Assembly (NCBI RefSeq): GCF_910592395.1
Contig: NC_088316.1
Span: forward strand, 9,116,001-9,180,000
Direction: 5' to 3'
Source: Lineus longissimus
Taxonomy: Eukaryota; Nemertea; Pilidiophora; Heteronemertea; Lineidae
Length of the DNA stretch: 64,000 nt
The translations under genes and the position numbers were made by a program. The first letter of the stretch is position 1. Every line of letters starts with the position of its first letter. This document shows positions 39,301-50,193 of the stretch, piece by piece. The notes beneath the pieces were generated by a model. It saw nothing but the letters and a program-made list of their open reading frames with translations. It did no database searches and was not told the origin of the DNA.

Positions 39301-41048
39301 TGCTATATTCTACTAAGAGATTTTTAGCTTTAATTTGTTCTTTATCAAATACAACATAGAAGCTAAATGAGTTAGGAATGTGCTCTTCAATTTGAACTGT
39401 TTTTTCACCTAATTGTTGATCAACTTTCTTCAAGGTAGACTCAAAATCAGCTACTATAATGACAGGATGCTTTTGCTCCATTTTTTTATCTTTAAATATG
39501 AGGAGGTTTGTGTGAGAATTAGGCATACTAACTTTTACACATTCAAATTGTTTACAGTTATCAAGATGTTCATGGTATCTTTTATCGAGAAATTCATTCG
39601 TTGATGCTGATATAATTTTCATACATCTAAAGCATACTTTTAACATGTCCATCGTGTTTAGAATTAGCCGCAGATACAAGTCTTGAGAAGTTTTTGATCC
39701 AAGCGTAATGGTAATTAGCATCATCTTTCACGTCTTCCATGTGTTCATTTTCTGGAATATCATCTTCATCTTTGTAGTGTAAAAGATTGATGTACTTGTC
39801 TTCTGATAAAATTCTCTCTGAAATTCTAGCAGGGGAAATTGGGTAAATGGTAGTTTCTTCATCCTTTTTATTCACTACTTGACTAGGTATAAACGTATAC
39901 ACATTGACCGCAATGTCAGGATTGTTCTTCTCAAATTTGTCAATATCTTTGAGGGTAACTGGGTATTCTAGACCTTTGAACATGTGGTCAAATTCAGGTT
40001 TGTTATAGTTTGTTACCCTCTCTGTGTTCTTGGGAATATTTAACAATGCAGCTTCAACTGAGTATCTGAAGCATAGCTGATCAGTATTTTGCACATTAAT
40101 CACCGCTTTTTTCTTTTGAATCTGTTGAGGCAAAGGAATGTAAGAAGATCCTGAAAGTGGTGTGTAATTGACTGTGTGTAAATCAATCTTTGTTTCTTCT
40201 AAAAATTTCCATCCAGATCCTTTCTGAACTAAATTTTTCAGTTCTTTAAGCATATCTTCAATGAGAGTGTCATAATTAACTTCTTGTCCCACGCCAAGGA
40301 TGTGCCTAGATCGTAGCTGAAACTCTTGAACTTCAGTCTTCCTTTGCATTGAAATATATAAGACAATGCTAATTTTTAAACTGCTATGCTGAGTTTCTTC
40401 TTTAATTTTATCTTGTAAAACTGACTTAATGTTGTCAAGATAAGCTTTTATTCCAATTTTAGGCAGTCCTTGCATTCTGAAATGTTTGACATAACCTTTG
40501 AAAGCAGAGTTGACTTTTACGAAGGAAATTGATTCAGAATGTTGTTTGATCAACTCCTGGATGAATTTTTTACTCATTGAACGTTTGACATTGATGTCAA
40601 ACTCTTTCGCTTTTTGAATGAGGTCAGATTTTAGTAATCTTTTGACTGGTTCTTTGGTCAAGAGTTCTTTCAATTTTTTAATGTTGAGATTCTGGAAATT
40701 TTTATGACCAAGTGCTTTAACTTGCTGTAAAAGTGGCTTTCTGATAGAAATTTTAGCTTTCACGGCTTTTGGTTTAATGTCAGACAAATTCACATGCTGA
40801 ATTTTCTCCTCTAAAATTGTGTTCGATTGATCTTTTTTGAAATTCCTAGCATTGACACCTAGTCTTTGCGCAAGGACGCGCTTTTCAATTTGAGATAAGT
40901 CAGAAACTGACTTATCAATTTTAACTTCAATATCATTGAAACTATTTGGTATTTGTTGAAGTTGTTCAAGTAACTTTTCTCTTGAAAGTGAACCATAATT
41001 TTTCACCTTATTTCTGTAGGCGAGTATTTTCAATTCGTCAGTAGATAA
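36374..41048 (-). pseudogene. polB: Polinton DNA polymerase B fused to an archaeo-eukaryotic (D5-type) primase
   Basis: The N-terminal segment (about 41048-39630) carries SAP-like helices and the SYIPLP and CFRYSVEAALL blocks typical of Polinton PolB. The frame then shifts near 39640 into a 1116-aa frame. There VADFES (Exo I, residue 90), CYLC...DHNHFTGKYRGAACNKC (about 195-240), LDANNLYG (motif A, 485), KLMNNSCFGKT (motif B, 618) and LLYTDTDS (motif C, 716) are seen. After the PolB end (DGISTLALGHY, about 845) the same frame continues with VDLDIKM (956), NGIHLHFPYCW (1021) and VPWLMYGSRK (1065), the three motifs of a D5-type AEP primase. The original start is missing; the frame is cut at a TGA near 41049. 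Confidence 0.88.
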
Positions 41049-41114
41049 GCCTCAGCTGGATAAACGTCCAGTCCTGTTGGACTTTTGGAAATTTTGTGAT
41101 ATGAAAGAGACATT
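41049..41114. other. junction between PolB 5' end and pogo-like MITE
   Basis: The PolB frame meets a stop here, and the sequence (CAGCTGGATAAACGTCCAGT) no longer looks like the polymerase N-terminus. It may belong to an older insertion or deletion that removed the PolB start. Confidence 0.4.
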
Positions 41115-42129
41115 CAGTGGAACCCCGGTAACACGACCTCCCAAGGGACTAAGCCGAAGTGGTCGTGTTACCGGGGTGGTCGCGTTAGTGAATTTAAGAA
41201 TCATAAGTAGGTTTTCCCGCCAAAACATCGTCCTAGCAGATATGCTGTGTGTGCATTGACATGCATTAATGACTACGCCACCGGGTGATTCGATAATTTG
41301 TGTGTATATCACGAATAAAAAATTTTCTTGAGTGTTTTGCGTTTAATTTACAACTTATGTAAATGAGTAAATAAACTGACGAGAGCTAATTAGACCAAAC
41401 ATTACATTAAAACTTGAGCATGCTAATTAGAGCAAGCATGTCATTCACACCATCGGCAGCTGCCCTTCTTGATGTCAAGCTAATATTCCCGCTAACATTG
41501 AGAGAGGTGATGTGAGAAGATGTTGAGAATTATTCCTGATGTCTTCCTGCTTTAACTTCAGCCAATTTGAACTGGTACTGATTAAATCATCTTTTTAAAA
41601 ACGTATTTTATCAATATTACGACGTAGTAAGCATTCTTTACTTTGAGTATCGGTACTCTTACTAATCAACATAATTTATTTGTCCTAAAAACTACGTGTG
41701 CATGCCTCTTGACATCATTTAATACTAAATGATGAAAAACAAACCGTGAGTCGAAAAGAAAGTTTATTCTTCATTTTATTTGCGCTGACATTTGATCAAA
41801 CTCACTTACACATCATTTATTTTCATATGGATTCCCATGGTCATTGTGTTCGAGGTGCTAACTATCAACACGGATTTGCGAGAAGGTGCCAATTGATACG
41901 ATGCGGTCATGGTTGATTACGGCAATTAGGCCTCATGGTCGCGTTAGCGGGGTTAATTTGCAGTTTGGGACCGACCAAGCTGGTGGTCGCGGTCTGGGTA
42001 CCGGGGTGGTCGTGTTAGCGAGGGCCAGTTAATGAGAATTAGAGAGAAAACCATTCGGGACCGGAGAATTTTGGTCGTGTTCGCGGGGTGGTCGCGTTAC
42101 TGAGGTGGTCGCCGACCGGGGTTCCACTG
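41115..42129. mobile_element. pogo/Tigger-like MITE, 1015 bp
   Basis: The left end CAGTGGAACCCCGGTAACAC and right end GACCGGGGTTCCACTG are inverted repeats of the pogo/Tigger type. Further inside, GGTCGTGTTACCGGGGTGGTCGCGTTA recurs in several variants near both ends (41160-41190 and 41985-42115). No transposase frame is present. A TA follows the right end, but none precedes the left end, so the expected TA duplication is imperfect. Confidence 0.8.
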
Positions 42130-42467
42130 TATTTATCTATATACAAAATTAATTTTTTATTAGATCACATATGGAAAAGGGGATTCCCCACTTTTAGTTT
42201 CGGTTTCGCTTTCGGTAAGTCATTTTTTAGTCAAGTTTTTTTACTATAATCTGAAACTCACATACAACAAAAATTTCAATACCCCGACAGGACCGAACTT
42301 TTGTGAATTTTAGTATCCTATATAATCACCACTTGGTCGAAAATGTAGGATTCAGGGCTCACCACACCCATGAGAATTTTAGCGCAAGCGACGAGCGTAG
42401 CGAGTTAAATCATCATGGGTGTGTTCATTTATATACAAGATAAAATTTTTTTATTAGATCACGTATG
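42130..42467. other. element B sequence between MITE and right TIR
   Basis: Contains a direct repeat of ATTTAT.TATA.A.AA..TAATTTTTTATTAGATCAC at about 42131-42170 and 42428-42465. An inverted repeat (CACACCCATGA...TCATGGGTGTG, about 42362-42424) encloses a GCGCAAGCGACGAGCGTAGCGAG palindrome. No convincing gene; the lost PolB start would be expected in this neighbourhood. Confidence 0.55.
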
Positions 42468-42546
42468 ACGGGAGCTCTTTCCACTTTAGATAATTTGTTG
42501 ATCTTGTGATACGTGATTCAAGTTGTTCGTCGGAGAGGAAGGACAT
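42468..42546 (-). pseudogene. start fragment of the OB-fold-like gene duplicated in the right TIR
   Basis: ATG at 42546-42544 begins a copy of the first 79 bp (about 26 codons) of the gene at 24177-24476. The match ends exactly at the inner TIR boundary, where the following sequence is unrelated. It is a truncated by-product of TIR copying. Confidence 0.88.
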
Positions 42547-43020
42547 ACTTTATTATGTACAAAAAATAATTTTTTAAATTTATCTATTTTGTGTCTGTTG
42601 AAGAAGTTGTTCCGTTGAAGAAGTTGTGAACTTTGTAGAATTGTTGTTCAGCGAGCGAAGCGAGCGGTTTGTAGAATTGTTGTTCAGCGAGCGTTTGAAT
42701 GAAGCGAGCGAAGTGTAAAATAGTTTGACTAGTGTTTGACTGTGAGTCTATTCTTCGAAATTGAAGAGGTGTTTTGACTGAAAGAAGTTGTGTGTTGACT
42801 GTGTTTGACTGTAAGTCAGTTCCCCGAAATTGGGGAACGTGTTGACTGGTGTTTGACTTGGAAAAATGAAAAATATTGTTAAGTTGTTGACTGGTGTTTG
42901 ACTGAAAGGAGTTGTGTGAAGTGTTGACTGGTGTTTGACTGAAAGGAGTTGTGTGAAGTGTTGACTGGTGTTTGACTGAGTTTTGTTTGACTAGGATTTA
43001 ACTGAAAGGAAATGAATTAA

Positions 43021-43496
43021 AGGAGATTGCTCGTCAATCCACGTGACTATCAGAGACACCTGCAGTGAAAATATTCAACTACTTCGGTTTCCATATAAGG
43101 GATAGTCATTAGCATATTTCTACTACAATGTTTACTACGAGTCTAAGCACGTGGGTCACCCAGGTGGCTCCGCAAGCGAGGTAACTTGACGAGGCATGGT
43201 GTTATACTATAATAGTACCTTACGAATCCGCATGGAGCGCGTTATCGATAATGGTCGCAAATAATGTCAAAAACATAAAAAGTTATCGTAAATATTGTTA
43301 TATTTCTGGATATTGGAGTATGTAAATGATAAGGAGACCTAAACCAATGACAGACCAGTATCCTATGAACCTTACTAGTGATTTGGGGTTCTTGAAACTC
43401 CTTAGATTTATCAATGAAAGCTTATTTCCGCCTTAGGTTTTTACCGGGCCATTCATAGCACACCAATTTCTTAAGCGTTTTAACGAGAACTGTCCT
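43021..43496. mobile_element. TTAA-flanked MITE (476 bp) in the right TIR
   Basis: TTAA occurs on both sides (43017-43020 and 43497-43500). The ends are imperfect inverted repeats (AGGAGATTGCTCGT and the inverse of ACGAGAACTGTCCT). Deleting the insert plus one TTAA restores the sequence found uninterrupted in the left TIR at about 23672, which proves the insertion. No coding capacity. Its ends differ from the CCCTTT MITE in element A. Confidence 0.93.
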
Positions 43497-43612
43497 TTAA
43501 GTGTTGACTGGTGTTTGACTGAGAGAAGTTGTGTGAAGTGTTGACTGGTGTTTGACTGAAAGGAAAGTCAGTCAAAACGTCATTGAGTTAGAACTGTCAC
43601 TTTTATACTACT

Positions 43613-43618
43613 GAGACG
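43613..43618. repeat. target-site duplication GAGACG, right copy
   Basis: Identical to 23558-23563 and directly adjacent to the inverse element end CTTTTATACTACT. Confidence 0.92.
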
Positions 43619-44930
43619 TTATGACAATAACGGGTCTAACACTTACAGCTGTCATTAGTGTCAAGACACTCCCTGAATGTTTTTTTCATTCAGCAGGCAC
43701 AATGGACACACCAATTCGCCACGTCAACAATAAAGCCTGCCCTGCCCAAGGCTTGGGTAGTAAATATAAGACTAGTATAACTATAAGAAGAGAAAGATCA
43801 TCAATTTAGTCAACTCATACTCCTGGTCCTATTAGCAGATAGTGAAAATGTCCATGAATGTAGGCCCCTGTAATGGCATACATGGCATGCATGTGCATAG
43901 GCCTACTCCATGTACTCGAAGTGAAAATTGGGTTGTGGGGCCTAATCTATTACAAAAGATTTGCTTACAATCATGAGTTTACGTATGAATATTACATTCA
44001 AATAGCTTGGATCACCGTTAGCAATCATATTATCATATTACCAGTTGACATTGTGTGTTAACTTATTTACTTTTGGACTTTGGATTCACGTACTACACAC
44101 TCAGTCATGTCAGTAGATGTGTCTCCCGCATGCATTTGCTACAACGTTAGTTCTGTACATTTATACAGTGGGTGAACGGAGCATGGAAATCACTGAGAAA
44201 AATGGTTGTTTGAGCACTCGCGACACATTTACAAAAGTTAAAGCAACTATTTTTAGTGAATGTTTACCCGATGAGTAGTGTCGGCGTCATTATAACCCAA
44301 CAAAATGAGTTTAAAAGCGCATAGTGTAACGAAAGGTTCTGGCTTGACTCTAATCTCAATCCAATGACGGCATCCGCCATTTTGCCATAATGTCGAAACT
44401 TCGGGATCGTCAAATAGAATGGACATCATATAATTTCTGACAAACACTGCTACTGTTTTCTTCATCCATGGAGTTATTATAAAGACATCTTAGGCAAAAT
44501 TAAGATAAGCATTTCATTGACAAAGAGTGATTACGAGAATCGACTGGAGCTCTGATGTTGGATGGGAGATGCAAGGTTTTTGTTCGATTCTGAATTGAGT
44601 GTAGCTCAGCCCTTCTTCCCAGGTGATCTCTGATTGTCATGTGGTCACTGATAATGTGGTAACTGGTGCCCATCATTTGTCTTGTATAATGTATTAATCC
44701 TCCACTCATGTCATGATTGACAGCTTCCTTAATCTTTATCACTATACAATCACACCCTCTTTAATATTGACCAATCATGTTAATTGTTTGTATTATTGTA
44801 ACCTTTTGTCTTGTTTTATGAATTATAGTTAGTCACGTTTTTGGAACCATGGCGTTCACTTCATTCCTTGCATGAACTTATTCATTATCTTTCCATAAGA
44901 TCCTACTCTTTGTGCCACCAAGGCGCACAT
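43619..44930. other. flank between Polinton B and BEL/Pao element
   Basis: No gene recognised. The last few hundred bases before 44931 are expected to contain the 5' LTR of the BEL/Pao element, since they directly precede a primer-binding-like site and end in CACA, but no matching second LTR was found to define it. Confidence 0.4.
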
Positions 44931-44948
44931 TGGTGCCGTGACCAGGAT
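44931..44948 (+). promoter_or_regulatory. BEL-type primer-binding site
   Basis: TGGTGCCGTGACCAGGAT follows a CACA end and precedes the gag frame by about 150 bp. The string TGGTGCCGTGACC is characteristic of the sequence following the 5' LTR in many BEL/Pao elements. Confidence 0.65.
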
Positions 44949-45100
44949 CTACTCTCGATTTTGTGATGGATAAGTTAAAGCAAAAAGTGCAGAGCCGTCG
45001 CGCTCAACTAGACAAACAAATTGCCAAAGGAAGGGTAATTTGTGACAAACCGGAACTTTCAGATACAGAGGCAGACTTGTAAGGGGCGACAATCGAAATT

Positions 45101-48100
45101 GTGACCACTAAACTCGAAGTGATTGAAGGAATACACGAGAAGATATTGGACAAACTGCTCGGCACCGAGGACTATGGTACTGTATTCGAAGTGTCTGATG
45201 ATTATGTGATTCGAATAAACGAGGACATTAGGTGTTTCAAAGGCTTTCTTGAACGAAACCGACCACAGACGAACGTGGATACTTCACTGAGTGTTGCCTC
45301 CGGCGCAGCCGTAAGTACAACATCATTTACGTCGCATAAACCAAAAACTGTCAATTTGCCGAAATTACAACTGATCACGTTCGAAGGGGACATTCTACGA
45401 TGGCAAAGCTTCATAGATTTGTTTGAAGCTGCCATTGACAAGAATTCAGCATTGGAGAATATCCAGAAGTTCCAATATCTCTGTGCCCAGCTGAAGGGTG
45501 AGGCGGCTCTCGTTATCGAGGGGCTTCCCCTGACTAGTGACAATTACACCAACGCCATGGAGATTTTGAAGGAAAGGTATGGACAACAGCACAAGTTACG
45601 CAACGCCTACATGAAAGCCTTATGGTCTCTGCCGTTACCAACAGAGACCATTTCATCTCTACAGACCTTCCACGACAATGTCGAGGCCTACGTACGGGGA
45701 CTGCAGGCCATCGGACGCCCAGAATCAACATACGGGGAACTCCTGATTCCCATCATCACCGAGAAACTAACCGAGGAACTTCTGAGGAATATTTCTAGGG
45801 ATCACGGTTCAGACAACTGGACACTGAAGGAGTTACGTGAAGCAATTCGTAAGGAGATATCGGCCATGCGAGCAGGAAAGCGAGGGGATATAAGTTGTGT
45901 TAGTCAATCTAATTCAAGTGTGCATGATTACTCTGATTTCAGCGCCCCCAGAACCGCATCCGCCCAAGCACTTCTCACCAACGCTGGTGACGCGAAATCG
46001 CAACCTCGAAGGCCCTGTGTGTTTTGCAAGGGAAATCACCGCGCGCTTGATTGCCAAAGGGTTAAAGACCATAATACGCGCTTGGATATCGTTACGAAAG
46101 AGCACTTGTGTTGGAATTGTTTCAGTAGCAAACACATATCCCGCCATTGTGAGTCGCATTTTAAATGCCGCATGTGTTCCGGAAAGCATCACACTATGCT
46201 TCACCACGCTACCCTTTTCGCTAATCCGCCGACTCCATCAAAATTCGCTGATAAGCCAGCCACTAACGCGAAACCCGCCAACCAAGTCCATACAAACACC
46301 GTGGCAACACCAGATGGTGCACAGACCCTGAACTCAATCCTCCTAAAAACCGCATGTGCGAACATAAAATCCAATCTATCCTCCACTAGAACCAATATTC
46401 TATTTGATGAGGGCTCAACTAAATCCTTCGTTACGTCAGAGTTGGCCGACCAGTTACAACTTAAGCCGGATGGGGAGATAACCGTAAACATCGCAACCTT
46501 TGGTTGAAGAACCGCGTAACTGCAGACGTTCTCAACCTCCCGCACATTCGTGGCCTAAGATTAGCGCAGCCAATCACAGTTCAGAACTCACTTAGCATTT
46601 CAGTTCTGATAGGCGCCGATTTCTACTGGCAGTTCGTTGGAAACCACGTGCTAAAAGGGGATGGCCCCACCGCTGTTTCGTCCGCTCTTGGTTACCTTTT
46701 GTCTGGACCTACGTCACGTGACACCGCAACCTTCCCAACGGAAGTGAGAAGTTTTCAAGTGATGGTTACATCACCAACGCTCGAATCCGCAAACACTGAT
46801 CCTTTAACCAAATTATGGGATCTAGAAAGCATTGGCATTAGGCCTAGTGAACAAACTTGTGAAGCTTCCGATGACTTTGAAACATTTTGCGCAGAGAACA
46901 TTGAAAAACGTGAGAAACAGTATTTCTCCAGACTACCATGGAAACCTGATCACCCGCACCTACCGACCAACTTCAATGTTGCCAACGCGCGCACTAGAAA
47001 CTTGGTTAGGCACCTCCCACCTGATACCATCAAAATCTATGACCGCATCATAAATGAACAGGAACAACGTGGCTTCATTGAACACGTATTGAATGATGAC
47101 AACCGATTGGGTCATTATCTACCGCATCGCTGTGTAAAGAAGGATTCGCCTACCACGTCCATTCGCATAGTTTACGACTGTAGTTGTAAATCCGCAACCA
47201 CACCAAGCTTGAATGATTGTTTACAAAAAGGCCCAGAACTTCTCAATGATTTGGCAGGCATAATCATGCGTTTCCGCCTTCATCCCATAGCACTAAGTAG
47301 TGATATTGAGAAGGCATTTCTTCATGTTGGTCTACATGAACAAGATAGAGATTTCACCAAGTTCCTCTGGTTGTCTAATCCCAAAGAACCAGAGAGTGAC
47401 TTCATCGTGTACAGGTTCTCATCTGTCCTATTCGGTTCAAACGCCAGCCCAGCCATACTAAACGCGGTCATCCGTAAACACCTAAAAGAAAATGACTCTG
47501 AAACCGCCAGAGACATTTCCACCAACATTTACGTGGACAACGTAATCAGTGGTGTTGAAAATGAACAGAATGCGCTAGACTATTTCAACTCAGCAAATCA
47601 GTTGGTAGAATCCGGTGGTTTCCATCTCAGATCATGGGCAACAAACAGCCAACTACTGAAAGAAACTGCAAAAAATGAAGGTGTGCTTGATGACAGTAGC
47701 AACGCATCACTTCTTGGTCTGAAATGGGATACCGACTTGGATACAATTGGTTTCAAACCTTGTGATATTTCATGTACTCAAACACCAACCAAACGCGAGG
47801 TATTGAAATACGCAAGCTCTGTTTATGATCCATTGGGCCATATGAGTCCCGTAACCATAATATCGCGGATCTTCATCCAAGCGCTCTGGAAAGAAGGTTT
47901 GGAATGGGACGAACCATTGCCAGCAAACCTCAGTAAAACGTGGAAATCTAGCATCTGAACAATGCAAAATGTCACGACAGTACTTTCCAAACATTGATTC
48001 CATCTCAGCTGAGTCTTGTGAACTCCACGCCTTCGGTGATAGTAGCATAAAAGCTTATGGCGCTTGTGTTTTTCTACGCTGCGGAACAGATACTCCCCTG

Positions 48101-50193
48101 GTAATTGCAAACACAAGAGTTGCCCCGACGAAACAACTCACACTTCCACGCTTGGAACTGGTCGCCCTATTAGCCGCGCGATTGCTAAAATACGTGCGCA
48201 GTCAAATACAGTTGAAAATTACGTCATCCACCCTCTGGTCTGATAGCCAGATAGTACTGCATTGGTTAAAAAGTACCAAAACACTGCCGATCTTTGTTCG
48301 AAACCGGGTAACAGAGATAAATAGTTATGACATTAACCATTTCCTGTACTGCCCTACTGCTGATAATCCGGCAGACATGATTAGCCGAGGAATCACAACT
48401 CAGCAATTCCTTGAAAACCAAGTGTGGTGGCATGGGCCAGAGTGGCTCAGAACAGGTTCTTTCCCCGAGCAAATAGCTTGCAACACCGATCTATTATTGT
48501 TTAATGACACCGCAGAGTCCGATGACCAGGTTGGTATCGGACAGTCTCCTGAACCGGTAAATCTCGTCAACACCGCAAAGCCCGATGACCAGCTTGGTAT
48601 CGGACAAACTATTGACATCACCCGTTACGCGACATTGCGCAGACTAAATCGCATTTCCGCATGGGTCCTCAGATTCGTTGACAATCTAAAGAAAGCACCC
48701 GACCAACGAAATCATGATGCCACTCTCAATGCCAAAGAAATTCAACGCGCAAATAATAAATGGATTCAGTTTGTCCAGCAAACCACCTACCAGCGCGAAA
48801 TACAGAAAATGCGAATTGAACAGAAGCATGTACCGCCTCCACTTGTCCGACAACTCAAGTTATTTCTTGATAACCAGGGTTATATTCGTTGTGGCGGTAG
48901 GTTACATAACGCACCACTCGGTGAGAATGCGAAGTTTCCAATCTTGCTGCCGCATACGCATACCTTCACAAAGCTGGTGATCGATGATGCGCATGATAAA
49001 ACATTGCATTCGGGCCTACAGGCCACCGTTACATTGTTGAGACAAACATACTGGATTACTAGAATACGCGTAACCGCCAAGTCCGTCATCTGGAACTGTT
49101 GGCTTTGTACATTGATTTGTGGTTTACCATATGCTCAACCAATACGCGTGCCATTACCGACATGGCGTTTGCAAAACGCACATCCATTCCAAATAACTGG
49201 AGTGGACTTCACTGGTGAAATGATCGTGAAAACCGAAAATGGTCAACGCAAATGTTACATTTGTTTATTCACCTGCGCCAACACGAGGGCCATTCATCTA
49301 GAATTGGTCACAGATATGAGCACTAAGTCCTTTCTGCGCGCTTTCCGTCGTTTCGCTGCGAGACGTTCGCTTCCCCGCTCGGTAGTTAGTGATAACGCTA
49401 CAACATTCATTTCTAGCGCTCAAAACGTTAAAGATATCATAGAAAACGCGACTGTGCAAACCTACATGGCAAACAACAATGTTGACTGGACATTCATTCC
49501 GAAACGTGCCCCCTGGTGGGGTGGGTTTTACGAATGTCTGGTCGGTCTCGTCAAAACAACGCTGAAAAAGGTGCTTGAACGCGCGTTTGTGACCCTTGAC
49601 GAGATGAATACTTTTCTATGCGAAATAGAATGTGTGTTGAATAACCGTCCTCTTACGTATGTTTACGGTGATGATAAGGACGCACTAGCTTTAACCCCGC
49701 TCATCTGCTGCATGGTCGATTGTTGAACACTCTCCCACATGTTATCCCAGACTCTGATGAAATCATGGACCCTACTAACGAAACCAGAGCGACACTTACC
49801 AAACGCTCCACAATTCTGGGAGAAATTCAGCGAACTATTTGGATTAAGTGGGAACATGAATATCTCACTGCCCTCAGGGAGCGACATGATCGTGTCAGAA
49901 CTGGTAAACTGACAAACACTATCAAACCTGGCGATGTTGTACTTGTTCACGCGGACATGAAAAAATGTTTGATGTGGGACTTAGCTGTTGTTGAGTCTTT
50001 GATTACTGGCAATGATGGCATTGCCCGCGCTGCCAACATTAGGACAAAGAATGGCCGCACTAACCGCCCGATCACAAAGCTCTATCCTCTTGAAGTTCAG
50101 AACAGTGACAATTGTGAACAGTCAAGTGACAAAACTGTTCACGCCAGTGACAAAACCCGCGACAATATTGATAACAGTGGTACTGTACCGTGA
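45101..50193 (+). pseudogene. BEL/Pao gag-pol polyprotein, three frameshifts
   Basis: 45101-46507: gag with capsid-like helices, three Cys/His knuckles near residues 307-370 (CVFCKGNHRALDC, CWNCFSSKHISRHC, CRMCSGKHH) and a protease start (LFDEGSTKSFV). 46504-47958: RT with RIVYDCS, LSSDIEKAFL and the catalytic box IYVDNVISG, where YVDN replaces the usual YVDD, then KREVLKYASSVYDPLG. 47969-49726: RNase H (HAFGDSSIKAYGA, RLELVALLAA, WSDSQIVLHWL) and integrase (GVDFTGEM, VVSDNATTF, PWWGGFYECLVGLVK with the catalytic Glu). 49720-50193: C-terminal DUF5641-like region (GDVVLVHADMK, RPITKLYPLEV). Frames change near 46505, 47960 and 49720, so no full polyprotein can be made. Confidence 0.9.

Larger units (their letters stand above)
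23564..43612. mobile_element. complete Polinton/Maverick (adintovirus-like) element B, 20,049 bp
   Basis: The element begins AGTAGTATAAAAGTGACAG and ends with the exact inverse, both next to GAGACG. Between terminal inverted repeats of about 0.67-0.69 kb lie PolB, integrase, packaging ATPase, penton-like and major capsid genes plus at least ten others, mostly on the minus strand. Later insertions (MITEs at 43021-43496 and 41115-42129, a tandem-repeat element at about 34671-36365) and a few stops and frameshifts show it is no longer intact, but most frames remain open, much better than element A. Confidence 0.96.
42468..43612. repeat. right terminal inverted repeat of Polinton B (with MITE insert)
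   Basis: Inverted copy of 23564-24255. Without the 476-bp insert at 43021-43496 it is 669 bp, about 23 bp shorter than the left copy owing to small indels. It contains the same CAGTCAAACACCAGTCAACA repeats and GAGCGAAGCGAGCG palindromes in reverse orientation. Confidence 0.94.
44931..50193 (+). mobile_element. BEL/Pao LTR retrotransposon, LTRs not identified
   Basis: gag, protease, RT, RNase H, integrase and the C-terminal domain occur in BEL/Pao order on the plus strand over about 5.2 kb. A primer-binding-like site opens the internal region. No pair of direct LTRs could be found by eye in 43619-44930 versus 50194-51241, so one end is probably lost or diverged. Confidence 0.88.

Noticed and set aside
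23564-43612. Adenovirus-type cysteine protease expected in Polintons
   Set aside because: No convincing protease was seen in either element; the PolB N-terminal Cys block (CFRYSVEAALL) is a normal part of PolB.
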